Assembly (NCBI RefSeq): GCF_019393635.1 | Contig: NC_057867.1 | Span: 74,155,492 to 74,219,491 of the forward strand | Direction: 5' to 3' | Source of the DNA: Dromiciops gliroides | Taxonomy: Eukaryota; Chordata; Mammalia; Microbiotheria; Microbiotheriidae | DNA length: 64,000 bases | Program-made: the position numbers and the translations under genes | Notes under the pieces: model-generated | The model's database searches: none | What the model was told of the DNA's origin: nothing | Seen by the model: the letters and a program-made list of their open reading frames with translations, nothing else | Shown: piece by piece, positions 1 through 12,409 of the stretch | How the letters are laid out: each line of letters opens with the position of its first letter | Numbering within the stretch: position 1 is the first letter of the stretch

Positions 1-59
1 AAGATGAACACAAGAGTCAAAGATGACTCCCAGTAGAGTAAATGTGAATTATTAAGCTA

Positions 60-298
60 TTCTGAGTTATATGAATAGTCAAGCCAACTACAAAGGATCT
101 ATGAAGGAAAATGTTATCTACCTCCAGAAAGAGAAGTGATTGATATACAGACCTATGTATTGTATATCTGTGTCTAATGTTGGCATTCTCTACGGCAGGT
201 TGGGAGGAAGGGAGGAGGAAGAAAGAGAACCAGCTTGGAATTCAAATGTAAAAAAACCCCACAAAATCAAATAAATAAAAAAAAAACAAACAAAAAAG
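60..298 (+). repeat. L1 3'-end fragment (marsupial)
   Basis: The phrase TGTGTCTAATGTTGGCATTCTC, a G/A-rich tract and then AACTTGGAATTCAAATG with an A-rich tail match the 3' ends of the L1 copies near 27.1 kb and 4.0 kb. It appears to split an L2 fragment that resumes at about 300. Boundaries are approximate. Confidence 0.5.
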
Positions 299-299
299 A

Positions 300-485
300 G
301 ATGACTTTGAGGTTGTGAATGTGGATGACAGGAAGAATGGTGAAGCTTCTTTACAAAAGCAGAAGGATGTTAGGGAAATATAGGAGTTTCATGATGGTGG
401 CAGGGGAAGATTAATTTTGTTTTCAACATGTTGAGTCTCATTAGCCTACTGCTGGCCAATTTTCAGTTGACTGAAAGGCAGTGTA
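300..485 (-). repeat. L2 LINE fragment
   Basis: The plus strand reads GATGACTTTGAGGTTGTGAATGTGGATGACAGG and ends with TTTCAACATGTTGAGTC and GAAAGGCAGT. This is the complement of the late reverse-transcriptase region of mammalian L2, also seen at 22.7-22.95 kb and 41.5-41.75 kb. Confidence 0.5.
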
Positions 486-494
486 GAGGAGTGT

Positions 495-668
495 ATATAG
501 AAGTGGCCTTGTACTGAGGAAGACCCTCTGACACATTCTGTCTCTATGACCTTGGGCAAGTCACTAAACCTCTTAATTCCCCCACACAAAGCTCTAAAAT
601 TCTAAATTGTAAAATATTTGTTGATCTGCATTGGTAAGGTTTTCTTACCTGGAGATCCCTATGTTGAT
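495..668 (+). repeat. tRNA-type SINE with 'tggtaaggttttctta' tail
   Basis: An internal-promoter-like stretch (TATGACCTTGGGCAAGTCACTAAACC) is followed by GATCTGCATTGGTAAGG and CTGGAGATCCCTATG. The same arrangement occurs at 23085-23330, so this is a family rather than unique sequence. Confidence 0.5.
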
Positions 669-699
669 TAAATCATAGCTCTTCTAAATGTGTATATGT

Positions 700-768
700 A
701 AATGTATGTGTGTGTGAATATACCCAAACACAATATACACACATATTTGTATATATGTCTATATGTAA

Positions 769-825
<57 letters not shown>

Positions 826-836
826 TATGCATACAA
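700..836. repeat. AT/AC microsatellite
   Basis: A compound tract of ATATAT followed by a long ACACAC run, with degenerate TGTGTATG/ACATACAT flanks. Apparent ORFs reading Val-Cys or Tyr-Ile repeats are artefacts of it. Confidence 0.9.
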
Positions 837-904
837 ACATACAGCATACATCCACACAAATGTGAATTACTTTGTTAAGGAAGGGAATATAGGAATACTA
901 ATAT

Positions 905-1162
905 AGGAATATAGGAATGATAATAGATAATATTTATTTCCAGGCACTGTGCTAAGCACTTTACAATTATTATCCCATTTGATCCTCCTAACAACCCAGG
1001 GAAATAGGTGCCATTACTATGCCAATTCTACAGATGAAGAAACAGAGACATTCAGAGGACAGGTGACTTGACCACAGTCACATAGCTTGTGACTGAGGCT
1101 AGATTTGAACTCAGGCCTTTCTGACTCAAGGCTCAGTGTTCTATCTACTGTGCCACTCATAT
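905..1162 (-). repeat. MIR CORE-SINE
   Basis: Read in reverse, this follows the MIR order. The plus strand shows CACTGTGCTAAGCACTTTACA, CAGATGAAGAAACAGAGACA, then the promoter-derived GATTTGAACTCAGG and ending CTATCTACTGTGCCACT. About 250 bp, nearly full length. Confidence 0.75.
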
Positions 1163-1588
1163 ATTAATGATTTCATCAGGGAAGAGGATTTCCAGTATGA
1201 AAACTCCTTTCATGGTTGCAAATTAGCAACATGTCTGCAATTCTTAAAGTCTTAAGGTTTTTGTATAAACCAATTCATTTGGATTGTTTTTTCTCTGGAA
1301 CAAATGTAATAATGAAGGGGAAGTGCACTAAAGCTAAAGGGCACTAAATTTGAAAAAAGCACTATTATGATTGCTTCCTCCCCAACCCCAAGAACATCTC
1401 CTGCCCTTCCATATAGCCCTCCCTAACATAGACTATCCCCACCTTCTCAGGAAGTGTTCCATATCACCCTCTCCAGATGCACATAGCATATTTACAAGTT
1501 CATAAATATATCACCAGATAAAAATGGTTATAAAACCACTTCATAATTACTGGTCAAAAGACATGAACAAAAAAAAGAAAAAGAAAAA
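1163..1588. other. Intergenic, no recognised element
   Basis: No gene, RNA or repeat recognised; AT-rich with an A/G-rich stretch at 1565-1602. Confidence 0.5.
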
Positions 1589-1589
1589 A

Positions 1590-2335
1590 AGGAAAAAAAA
1601 GACATGACAAAATAGTTCCCAAATCAACAGGGGCCAACTGTTAACAAACAAATCACTAATAATTAAAGAAATACAAATTAAAACAATGCAAGGCTTCATT
1701 TCACACTCAGCATATTGGCAAAGATGACAAAAGAGGAAGAGAGTCAATTTTGAAGCTGAGGGAAAACAGGCAGACTAATGAATTCCTGGTGTAACTCTCA
1801 ACTGGTCCAGCTATTCTGGAAAGTAATTTTGAATTATGTGATAAAAGTGACTGAAATGTTAATATCCTTTGACCTGGCAATCTTACTGCTAGGTATATGC
1901 CACAAGGAGGTCAGAGGCAGAAATAAAATATCCCACATATACCAAAATACATATAGCAGTTTTATTATAGTGACAAAGAATTAGAAACAAGTAGATGTAT
2001 ATCAGTTGAGAATAAAGTTGTAGTGCATGAATGTAATAGAATATCACTGTATTAAGAAACTATGAGTATGAATAAATACAGAGAAGCACGGGAAGACTTA
2101 CGTGAACTGATGTGAAGTGAAATTAGGGAACTAAGAAAGCAATACACCCACTGACTACAATGAGGCAAATGGAAATAACAGCAGCAAACAACAAAAAACT
2201 GAAACCAAAACCATGAAATTGTAATGATCAAGCTTGGTGCTAAAGAAGAAATATGAAATGGTACCTCTCTTTGTAAAGTCACAACACTATGGGTGTGGAA
2301 CACTGCACACAGTAACTGATTTTTTTTAATATTAT
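1590..2335 (+). repeat. L1 3' fragment, old
   Basis: Contains the typical late-L1 string: CAAATTAAAACAATGCAAGGCTTC, the CTTTGACCTGGCAATCTTACTGCTAGG motif, CATATAGCAG, then GAAGACTTACGTGAACTGATG. Several indels and stops show an inactive copy. Confidence 0.65.
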
Positions 2336-2369
2336 GGATAATTTTGCGGGACTCCTTTTTTTTCCTTTT

Positions 2370-3130
2370 AAAATTATTATAAAAGACCTACATGAACTGA
2401 AGCAGAGTGAAATGTACTGTATACAAAATAACAGCAATAGTGGGGGGATGATCTGCTGGGAAGCATGTGGTTGTCTTCAGCAAGGCAACGATCCAATGTA
2501 ACCCTGAGGGACTTATGAAGATTGCAGCCCATCTGCAGAGAAAGAACTCATAGTATCTGAAAACAGATGGAAACACATTCAAAATTTTTTTTCATTTCCT
2601 CTTTGACAATTCCTTAATCTGAAGTTTTGGGTTTTTTTGACTGTTTTCTCTCACAACTAGCTAATATGGGAATTTTTCCATGACTACTCATGTATAACTT
2701 ATTTTGAATTGATTGAGTTCTTGTGGGTGGGTGGTGGGAATGGAGGGGGGGAGAGAAGTTGGAATAAAATTTTGTTTTTACATATATTTTGGAAAATAAT
2801 TTTTTTAAAAAAAAGAAAAAAGTATACTTCAGACTTATGAAAACCACAATACATTTACAGGGAAAGAACTGATTGATAGTATCTGAAAACAGATTGAGAC
2901 ATAATTTGTTTTTGATAGTTCCTTAATCTGAAGTTTTGTTTTACTCTGTTTTCTTTCACAACCTGGCTAATGTGGAGATGTTTTGCATGACTACTCATGC
3001 ATAACTTATATTGAATTGCTTGAATTCTTGGGGGGGGAGGGAGGAAGAGAAGTTGGAACACAAGTTTTTAAAAGTTGATGTCAAAATTTGTTTTTACATG
3101 TAATTTGGAAAATAAAAGCTGATTTGAACT
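2370..3130 (+). repeat. Two consecutive L1 3' ends
   Basis: Two related 3' ends lie head to tail (about 2380-2810 and 2860-3125). Both carry AGTATCTGAAAACAGAT, TCCTTAATCTGAAGTTTTG, TGACTACTCATG and the TTTGGAAAATAA tail. The second lacks the earlier section, so it is either a partial tandem duplication or a second insertion. Confidence 0.6.
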
Positions 3131-3149
3131 AAAATTATTATAAGAGTCC

Positions 3150-4085
3150 GGGAAGAGATGGGGAGGAACAGGGCAGTAAATGAATTTTACACTCATCAGA
3201 AAAGGCTCAAAGACCTAAAACTCATCAGAGTTGCCTCAAGGAGGGATTAACACACATACCCAACTGGGAAGTAATCTATTTAATCTGGGCAGTAAATGAG
3301 TTTAACACTCATCAGAATTGGCTCAAGGAGGGAATAACATACACACTCAATTGGATGGAGTAATCTCTCTAACCCTTCAGGAAAATAGGAGGGGGAGGAG
3401 ATAAAGAGAGAGGGGCAAAAGAAGGGAGGGCAGATTGGTGGAGGGGACAGACAGAAGCAAATCCCTTTGGAAGAGGGATAGAATGAAAGAAGATGGATAA
3501 TAGAATAAATATCATGGGGAAGGGAATAGGATAGAAGGGAAACAGTTAACAATAGTAATCATGAAAAAGAGAAAAGGGGGGAAACTGTACAAAAATATTT
3601 ATAGCAACTCTTTGTGGTGGCTAAGAATTGAGAATCAAGGGAATGTCCATCAACTGAGGAATGGCAGAAGAAGCTGTGGTATATGATTGTGGTGGAATGG
3701 TCTTGTGCTATAGGAAATGACAAACAGGATGATCCCAGAAAAACCTGGGAAGACTCACGAAGTGAGTAGAGCTGGGAGGACATTGTGCATAGTGACAGCA
3801 GTATTGTTCAATGAGCAATTGTGAACGACTTAACTACTCTCAGCAATGCAATGATCCAAGACAATCCCAAGGGACTGATGATGAAGCATACTATCCACCC
3901 CCATAGAAAGAACTGATAAAAAAGAGCACTTGTGGACTATACATATATAACCTGGTTGCTATCTTGTGGAGGGGGGAGGAAAGGGAGGGAGGGAGAAAAA
4001 TTTGGAACTCTAAATCCTATGAAAATGAATGTTGAAAATTACTCTTACATGTAACTGGAAAAAATAAAATAAATGTTTGTTACAA
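3150..4085 (+). repeat. L1 3' end with internal duplication
   Basis: Includes the G/A-rich section and the usual 3' string (GGCTAAGAATTGAGAATCAAGG, CATCAACTGAGGAATGGC, GAAGACTCACGAAGTGAGTAGAG) ending GGAAAAAATAAAATAAATG. The opening section (GGGCAGTAAATGA...CTCATCAGAA) is repeated at about 3172 and 3290. Confidence 0.7.
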
Positions 4086-4269
4086 AAACAAAGAATTTAC
4101 AAAAAAAAATTCATCAAATTTTACTAAGCACCTACTATGTGCAAGGTACAGGGAAGAGAGAAAATTCACTTTTTGTTAAGGCAAACATCGAGGCTTTATT
4201 GATATTTGACTAAAACACTAACATGTAAGAACAAACTGATTGGTAGGAAATTCTAACTCAAGCAAATAG

Positions 4270-4505
4270 CTAGAATTTAACAAATACTTTAAGGTTTGCA
4301 AAGCACTTTACATATGTAAGCTCATTTAGTTCTCACAGCAACCTTTTAGGGCAGGTATTATTCCCACTTTATAGATGGCAGGACTGATGTTCAGAAAGAT
4401 GCTATGATTTACCTAGAGTGTGGGCACACCGTATACTTCAGGAGTGGGCTTTAAATCTAGGTCTCCTGATTACAGGCCTAGCACACTCCCCACTGCATTG
4501 AGCTG
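4270..4505 (-). repeat. MIR CORE-SINE
   Basis: Plus strand reads TTTAAGGTTTGCAAAGCACTTTACA, CTCACAGCAACC, then a GCTATGATTTACC region and ends CTCCCCACTGCATTGAGCTGC, i.e. MIR in reverse. Confidence 0.7.
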
Positions 4506-4559
4506 CTTCTATAGAAAGCTCCTCCCAGCCCATTTGAGGAGGATGTTCAAGACAGCAAT

Positions 4560-4727
4560 CTGTACTCCTCTGGATTTGTCTATCATTCCTCTGCACCCTT
4601 TCCATTTCCTTTTGTGTGATGTCTTTCCCCATTAGCTTTTAAGTTCCTTGAAGACAGGAACTTTCTCTTTCATATTTGTATTCCCAGCGCACAGAAAGTG
4701 CTTAATAAATGTTAATGACTGACTTTT
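4560..4727 (+). repeat. L2 3' end
   Basis: Ends with AAGTTCCTTGAAGACAGGAAC, TTTGTATTCCCAGCGCACAG and GTGCTTAATAAATGTTAATGA, the characteristic L2 3' terminus. Confidence 0.75.
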
Positions 4728-5295
4728 GCAGCTGTGAACTAACAAGGCTTATTTTTGTTTTCTTTCCATTATAATCCAGCTATCAGAGTAAGTTTCCTTC
4801 TGCACAGCTATGCACAAATAACCCAGAGTTCTTACTGTTTGTTGACTATTAAAACACATTTGATTCAATGGAGCAAACCATCATTGTAAAGGTTTTCCTC
4901 CAACAACATGTCCCCATCCATATGGCAAAATAATAAAAGATTCCTTCAAAGATATAATACAAAGTTGAGATGTCTTTCCCTCAATGGAAATGAAGAGTTT
5001 TAAGTATATAAGTTAAATATAAGTATATACACAATAGAAATATAATAGAAATATAAGCATATGTAAGTATGAGAGTTTTAAAGGTGCTTTTATTACCAGC
5101 AAATAAGGTATAAAACAGGGAGATCCATGTTCCCCAAAGGATCTTATTGCCAAAGATGACATCCAGCAAAGAATCTAAATCAAATAAGTATTCCCTATAT
5201 ATAGGGAGGTCTTCTAGATGCCCTTATGTGGAGATTATGTTGGACTGATCACATGAAACCCAAGAACATTCTGGAGAGTCCCAAATAATACCCAT
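4728..5295. other. Intergenic, no recognised element
   Basis: AT-rich, no gene or clear repeat recognised. Confidence 0.45.
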
Positions 5296-5299
5296 CATC

Positions 5300-6450
5300 A
5301 TTGTAAAGAGATGAGGCCAACACCCCAAAGGAAACATCCCCTCCCACATTTCTGAAAGTGGTTACTCTGCCTCTGCTTGAAGACCTCCAAAAAGGGGAAA
5401 CCCACCACCCATTCACTTTTGGAAAGTTCTCATTGTTAGGAAGCTTTCTGCCATCAAACCCACATTTGCCTGTTTACAACCTCCACACATCCAGAAAGGC
5501 GTGGCAATGGAAAGATCCATCATCACCAAGGGTGCCTTTCCTTCTTTGCCTTTTTTTCCCATTCCTCCTAGGTCCAAGCCACCCCCACAACACATGTAGT
5601 GTATATTCACACTGCCTGAATGTGATGAGTCACTCTCTATTTCTTCCAGTGACACTGTCATCTGACCTACTGATGCACCTTGGGGACTCCCTGGGCCTTG
5701 CCATTGGGACTTTCGGACTTTTCCATACACCTTGCAGTTGTAATTCACTATCCTGACTGCCATTCTCTGGACTCTCCAAATTATCAATCTCCTTCTTAAC
5801 TTGAGGGACCTACTCCTAAAATCAGTTCTCTAGATGAGCTCTTATGGGAACAGAGAAAAAAAGAGACTCATTTTTGGAAACTATTTCTCTCAATGCAGTC
5901 CAAAATCACATTCACTTTGTGAGCTACCATACTCCACTGCTGAGTCATACCGAGTTTGTAGTCCACTAAAACCCAGATAGATTATTTTTTTAGCTACACT
6001 GCTATCTAGCCATGCTTCTTCACCATATACTTTGGAATGTGTCTTTTGGAACATGAGTATACCATTTTACATTTAGAACTACTGAATTTCATTTGATTAA
6101 ATTCACACCAGTGCTTGACTCCATCAAGATTTTTCTGGAACCTGACTCATTCAGGGTGTTAGCCATCCCTCCGAGGTTTGTGTCATCTGAAAATTGGAGA
6201 AGCCTTTATTCAAGACACTGACAAAAGTGTTAAATGGCCCAGATCCCCGTGGCACTCTACTGGAGACCTTCTGACAACTTGGTATCAGACCTCTAATGAC
6301 TACTCTGAATACAGCCACCTGACCAGTTTTAAATCTACCTAAACATATCATCATCTCACCCACATCTCTCCATATTCTCTACAATAATTTTGAGATACTT
6401 TATCAAAAGCTTTGCTAAAATCTAGGAAAACTATATTTTCAGGATTCCAC
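5300..6450 (+). repeat. CR1/L3 LINE 3' portion, long
   Basis: Over 1.1 kb of the ancient CR1/L3 3' region in order: TTGAAGACCTCC, TCTCATTGTTAGGAAG, TGGACTCTCCAAATTATCAA, AGTTTGTAGTCCACTAAAACC, TTAGCCATCCCTCCGAGGTTTGTGTCATC, GTGGCACTCTACTGGAGACC, ATGACTACTCTGAATAC. Decayed and non-coding; the two opposed ORFs of about 130 codons here are chance. Confidence 0.8.
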
Positions 6451-7630
6451 TCTTCAGTCAGATATATCGCAGATGGACACCGTTGATGAACAATGAATGG
6501 GGTCCAGATCAGAACAAGAAGAGGAGAATGAGGTGGATTGTACTGGAGAATCTACCTGGTGTTTTTAATGACCCCTGACTACTCTCTGAAATAACAAGTG
6601 AACCCAGTATACAGTTGTATCAGGAATAAATATGGAGTGGAACATTTGTTGTTTCTTTGTTTATTTCAATCAAGCAAGTTAAGTATGTATTAAGTCCCCA
6701 CAATGAGCCACGCACTGTGCTATAAGGAATGAAACCATTTTTATTTTCTCAAGGAGCTTGCATGTTCTACCATGGGAAACAATGAGTCCACAAAGCTTAG
6801 TAGAAGCTATTAAAGCTGAAAACAGCACTAAGACTTTTGGGACATGGTGTATATACAGAATGACTAATCCTTTGAATCTCCAATCAAGTCTAACTAAGAA
6901 AAGGAAAATTCATTCAGCAAGAAACAATCTGTGGTTGTTTGATAAGCATGATTCCCAGATGTCCCAACAGGCAGAGAGAGCTCCATTTGCATGCCAGGTG
7001 AGCCCTAGAGTTGCACACCATCCTTTCTCCCCCTCCCAGGCCTAATCAAGGCTACAAGCATTGCTTCAAAAGTGAACTGGATAAGAGACATGTGAGTTGA
7101 AATACAATTGATGCCTTTTTCTGACTCTTCATGCTGTGAATGTTAATGAGATTTGGGACTTTAAACATAACCCATTAAAAAAAGCAAAATCAGGAGCAAA
7201 CACTGATTGGGTTCAATGTAATGACCTGAAAGCATACCATAGAAAGAGACTGAAGAGCTCTGGTCTGTTGGAGCGAGTTAGGGCTAGGCAGAGGGAGTAG
7301 GGAAACGAAGCGGGGGAGAACCCGATGAGGGAGACAGAGAAATAAAAGGTAGTCAACTCAAGTAGTTACCTAGGCTATGAGCCAATGGCTTCCTGCTTGT
7401 GGTCTCTCCTTAAATTCTGAAAACATCGAGACAGACCCTAATTCAATTCCAGACCCTAATCCAATCTTCTACTGGCCTTTCTGGAATGTCTGTTCCATAG
7501 GCAACAGATTTGTTTTGTTTCCCAGCAGGCTGCCCTACTTTGAACTTCTCTACCATACCACTGAAGGCTCACTTCATCTCTGAAACTCACATTTCATCAG
7601 CAGGGCCCCCTGGGGCCCACCTCTCCCTTT
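6451..7630. other. Intergenic, mostly unique
   Basis: No gene recognised. Short L2-like wording (TATTAAGTCCCCACAATGAGCCACGCACTGTGC) around 6690-6760 suggests a further minus-strand L2 scrap. Confidence 0.45.
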
Positions 7631-7639
7631 GATCGTAGG

Positions 7640-7892
7640 GTAGAGAAGGGAGAGGTGCTATCTCACATCCTCTTGCTTTCCCACCAGCTGAACTGCTCCG
7701 GACTTCTCCACCTGCCGCTCCACCAGATATCCTTCTGCCCTGCTTTTCCACTTCCTTTTTTGTGTTGGCTTCTCATGTTAGACTGGGAGCTCCTTGAGGG
7801 CAAAAACTATTTTCTGCCTTTCTTTGCATCCCCAGGACTGAGCACAGTGCCTGGAACACAGTAAGCATGAATGAATGTTTACTGATTGACTC
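7640..7892 (+). repeat. L2 3' end
   Basis: AGACTGGGAGCTCCTTGAGGGC, TTTGCATCCCCAGGACTGAGCACAGTGCCTGG and the GAATGTTTACTGATTGAC end match the L2 terminus. Confidence 0.8.
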
Positions 7893-8149
7893 GCTTTCTG
7901 TCTTAAACCTTTTCCTTTCTCATTCCCTGTTCTTCCACTCAGACCTGGCTCCCTCCTGATGACACAACTTCACTGGCCACCCTTTCTAGCACTGGTTACT
8001 TTCATTCATACCTTCTAACTGTGGTGGTGTAAAACCTATAATTCTAACTGTGATATTTAAAATCTAATGTGCAGTCGCCGTAAATTAGAAAAGCTTTAGC
8101 ACCAGTCTTTAGGCATTAAGCATTTATTAAAGTATATTAGCAGTTAGCA

Positions 8150-8222
8150 AAGAGAGAGAGAGAGACACAGACAGACAGATAGAGAGACAGACAGACAGAC
8201 ACACGGGGGGGGGGGGAGACAG
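8150..8222. repeat. GA/GACA microsatellite with G run
   Basis: AGAGAG passes into GACAGACA and ends in a run of about 12 G. Confidence 0.9.
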
Positions 8223-8439
8223 CCTTTATCTAGTGGGGACATCCCAGTAACCCTTGCTCCCCATTGCCACTGGCAGACTCTCCCTTGTAAAATCTAAAAT
8301 GTATTATTAGAGTCAAAACTTAAAAAAAAAAAAGGAAATGGTGACTACAAAGGCTATGGCTTCATTGGAAATATATTGTGCCAAACTAATTTTATTTCAT
8401 TTTTGACAGGGTTACTAGATCAGGAAAATGTGGCAGATA

Positions 8440-8705
8440 AAGCTCCCCTAATTTCTTTTTCACTTAAACATATTTACTAAGCACCTATTATGTTTATCTC
8501 CCTCCCTTTTTTACAGAGGTGGGGGACTATTGGTGTGGGATACTGCATATACTGTTAGACTTTGTTGCTATGTTGGTTAATTTTGTTCAACTACTTTTTT
8601 CTCTTTTTAAATTCTTTATTAGAAGGGATGAGTCTGAGAAGGGGAAGGATCCATTTGGAAACAAAGGGCATATCAAAACAAAATATATTAATAAATAAAA
8701 ACTGG
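8440..8705 (+). repeat. L1 3' tail fragment
   Basis: GGGGACTATTGGTGTGGGATACTGCATATA, TTGCTATGTTGG and AAGGGATGAGTCTGAGAAGG, ending in an A-rich tail, resemble the tail at 45.7-45.9 kb. Confidence 0.45.
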
Positions 8706-9177
8706 CCATGTCAAAAAAAAATGTACATTGACTTGTCACTACTATAGTGAGAAGTGAATGCTTCAAAGAAACAATGAAAGATCCACCCCAATGTAGGAGT
8801 ATGAGGAATGGGATCAGATGCTAAATATTATATACTACCCCTACACAGGGATGGGCTTATTGAAGTTTAGGAAAATAAGAAATTTATCTGAAATTATCAA
8901 AGAATATATCAACCTGACAGTGGATGAAGTACTCAATTTGGAGATAGAAGACCTTGGTTCAAATCTTATCTCTGATGCTAACTATGTGGCAATAACTTAA
9001 CATCTCAAGTGTCCCAGGCAACCCCTAAGATTTAAGTCCCAAGTCATAGCCCCATTGTTATCCATACCGGTGGAGCATGTTCCCACTTCTTTGAAAGCCC
9101 CCAGGCATCTAACTCACATCTGTCCATTTGAGCAAGGTGGAAATGTACCAGAAGAAGGTATTCATAGTAAGATCTGA

Positions 9178-9365
9178 TATTCAGATAGCACTTTAAGGTT
9201 TGAAAAGCTCTTTATATTATCCTATTTTAATATCACAACAACCCTAAGTTCTATTACCATCTCTACTTCACAAAGAAGTAAACAGACCCATAGTGATTAC
9301 ATGATTTTCACAGGGTCACATAGTCTGAGAGATTTAGGAAGTGTGGAAACTAAGTCAGTGACATT
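9178..9365 (-). repeat. MIR CORE-SINE
   Basis: TAGCACTTTAAGGTTTGAAAAGC, TATCACAACAACCC and CACAGGGTCACATAG in MIR reverse order. Confidence 0.65.
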
Positions 9366-9406
9366 CTCTGAAGACTTTGCTTTGAAAGACACCCCCACTG
9401 TCTTTA

Positions 9407-9530
9407 AAAGATAAAACTAGATTTTTTTCTTTTTACCAGAAAACTTATCACCCAAACTCCAAACCCTAAGAAAATAGAATCAGACCAAGAGATCTTAATA
9501 AACCAAAGACATTTTTTTGTTAGACAACTC
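9407..9530. repeat. Direct repeat copy A (partner at 11007)
   Basis: About 120 bp shares the string AGAAAAC..AT.ACC.AAA, CCTAAG.AAATAG.ATCAG, CCAAGAGATCTTAATAAAC and TTAGACA with 11007-11125, in the same orientation. Family not recognised. Confidence 0.6.
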
Positions 9531-10869
9531 CCTCATAAATACAAGTGTAGGAAGACCGAGGAAAGACGTGTAGTATTATATCTCAACTCATTAACAGTTA
9601 ATGAAGCAGAGAATAGCAAGAGTCCAGAAGATAGTGAATGATACCACTGAAAAAGGCCAGGAAATGAAGACAGATAATGAGTGTAATGAGCCAATGCAGG
9701 AGATTTCAGGTTTTTAAGTTTGGAGTCATGGATAATACCAGATGCTTTCTCCCAAAGCATCTTCGAAAAAAAAAACATGGAAAAATGAAATCATTTTTAA
9801 TGGTCTTTGCTTCTATAATTAGATCCCCCAAGAGGGCATAGCCTTCAGCTCCATTTTTTCTGGTCATTATAAATACTGAGAACTGAATATGAAGTAGACC
9901 ACAGATTGTCCCAAAATGATTTTCAAGGGTTATCTTTTCTCCTTGCCCCTGAACAATACTTTTTCTCATCTAAAGGACAAGCCCTTAAAATAAGGTCATT
10001 TTTCTCTTTTTCTGATGTTTCATTGTCATGTGAACGTGAGCCTAACTTTTCCAATTTTGTTTTTTCTACAGTTACTCTTGAAGTTTATTTACTTTGTGGT
10101 GTTTAAAAAACTTATGAGACAATTTCTGGGTAACAAACATTTTATTAATAATGCCAGCATGTTTATTAATAAAAGAATGGTCATTAGGCCAAATACCCCT
10201 CACAGCAGTGGGCTCACAGTTTATATGCCCTTGGAAAAGCAAGTATTCCTAAGGGTGGAAACCAACTCTGAATGGTTAATAATAAGAGGAAGAATATTAT
10301 ACTTAAAGAGTGTTGTGGTGACTTGGATCACCCAAGTCTTGGTCAAAGAGACTTATCAATTTCCATGTCACCTGTCTGACAAAAGGGATGATTCACATTT
10401 TCCCAGACACGTCTGAGAGAACACAATGAGCAGGAATGCACTCATTAGCCCAAGCTTAGAATTTCTTTTACTGTCTTTGATTAGATCTCAGCCATCCTGG
10501 CTGAGTAAGTCTTTTAGAGAGATTTCCCACACTGGCTGATTTCTGGGGAAAAAGGGAAAAAGCTTCGTTTGGATTCAATAATTAGTTACTAATACAAGAG
10601 AGAAGTAATCATTTCTCACAACTGTTACTAAGGGGTGGTGATCTTCACCAGTGGACAGCGCACCTATAACAATGGCATTCCCTATCCTTGAAATACTGAA
10701 GTAGGATATGCAGGAAATGGGCTTGGTTCCTGTCACAACATAAAGAAATTTGGAATTTCCATTCATAGTATAACGATCCTAATCACCCTTAGTCTCAAAA
10801 TCTATCTTGTGGATAGGAATTACAACCTGATCCTGACTGTGGGTTAAAAAGGATGGTCTACTTTGAGCA
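9531..10869. other. Intergenic, no recognised gene
   Basis: AT-rich sequence with scattered short ORFs; none has a recognisable domain. I see no clear repeat except scraps. Confidence 0.45.
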
Positions 10870-11005
10870 AGAGCACAAAATCGTAGAATCTTCGAAGTCG
10901 TTGGAGTCAACCTTTATCTGGACATTTGTCCTCCTCTACAATATCTCTCAAAGACTTTTCCAGTCTCCACTAGAAGAACACTAGTGACAGGGAACTTAGG
11001 AGGTA
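10870..11005 (+). repeat. CR1/L3 fragment
   Basis: AATCGTAGAATCTTCGAAGTCGTTGGAGTCAACC and CTAGTGACAGGGAACTTAGG resemble the start of the L3 3' block found at 15.9 and 18.7 kb. Confidence 0.5.
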
Positions 11006-11006
11006 A

Positions 11007-11125
11007 AGATAAAAGAGGATTTTTTTTTTCTTTTTACTAGAAAACATATAACCAAAATGCCAAAGCCTAAGCAAATAGGATCAGGCCAAGAGATCTTAAT
11101 AAACTATAGACATTTATTTTTCTTA
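11007..11125. repeat. Direct repeat copy B (partner at 9407)
   Basis: Same string as copy A, with roughly 80 percent identity by eye; the flanking sequence differs on both sides. Confidence 0.6.
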
Positions 11126-12405
11126 GACATTTCACTTGTGGAAGGAGATTCTCCCCTGAGATTCCTTTTCATAGCAACCCTCTGTTCCTTGTTCTCATCT
11201 TTGGAGCAAAGCCCACACAAGCTGTCTCTCTCTCCCACATGACTGCCTTTCAAACACAGGAAGACAATGACGATTCTCCCATTCACACCCTGCTCCTGCA
11301 AGCTATCTTTTCTCCTAGCCACCCCACCCATTCCCTTAACCAACTCCTCATGTGGCATTGTTTCATGAAGATGATACTGAGTGAATTAACTAGGAAAATG
11401 TGTGCTTTGTCTGTTTCCGATGGGAAGATTACAAAAACCCTCACAAAAATACTATCATTACTTAGATTGTGATCTCAATAGATTACATGTGCAAAAAATC
11501 CCCAAACAAAAACCAGAACTCAAACTGGTGCATTTATATGACCATTTCTTTCATTGTTAGGGTTGATATTGATAAACATTTTTTTAAACCATGTACAATT
11601 AAAAGAAAAAAATTGGCTGTTTCTTAGGTATAAAATAGTTCCCTTATAGGCACAACATATTTTAAGACTATATTAGTAGGGAAATATTTTGTTTTGACAC
11701 AAAAGACTCTTCCTAGCAGCCCTTCAAACAACACTGTTCTCCCTGCTCCTCTCCAAAAGCATATTTCCAACAAGTTATATAAAATCACTCCCAAAATGTT
11801 ATAATTATGGTGGGTGGGCCTTCCCTAACTTCATTTGTACTTTACCAATTGTTGACAGAAAGGAAGATTGTAGATTTACATTTAATCACCATTTAGTATC
11901 ACCATCATGTCATGCCTTCAGCCTGAGTTTTATTGCCTCTCCACACTATACTTAGATGTAATTTGGTTGCAAATGTATATGCTTTTTTTTGGTTCTTCTT
12001 TCTTTAATCTGTACCACTTCATAAAAGTCTTCCCATCCTTCCCTGAAATCTCTATAGTTGTCTGACCTTCCTGCTTGCCCTTCTACCTGTATGGCTGCTA
12101 CATACTATATATAACAGACGTCCATCACAACTAACCTATTTCAGGCTTTCTCAATGTGAGAATAAGGACCTAAATACTCAAACATTCTCTAACATATTAG
12201 TCATGACCATGGATGGAGCAGGGACTTGAGGGCTCCAAAGACATTCCTTATAGAACACTGGTCCTCTTTAGGTATTTCAGTATTGCTCTCTCCAATTGCC
12301 CTCTTGGCACAAAACCAGAACTCCTGGGAGAGGGAGTGAATTCTGACTCTAACACTTTTGTCCCACTGAGGCCTCTCCCTTTCCAGACCCCCTGTATTCA
12401 CTGCT
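11126..12405. other. Intergenic, no recognised element
   Basis: No gene recognised. T-rich and otherwise unique by eye. Confidence 0.4.
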
Positions 12406-12409
12406 TCAC

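Noticed and set aside
5358..5787. 132- and 124-codon opposed ORFs
   Set aside because: They lie in a decayed CR1/L3 fragment on both strands; no reverse transcriptase motif in either.
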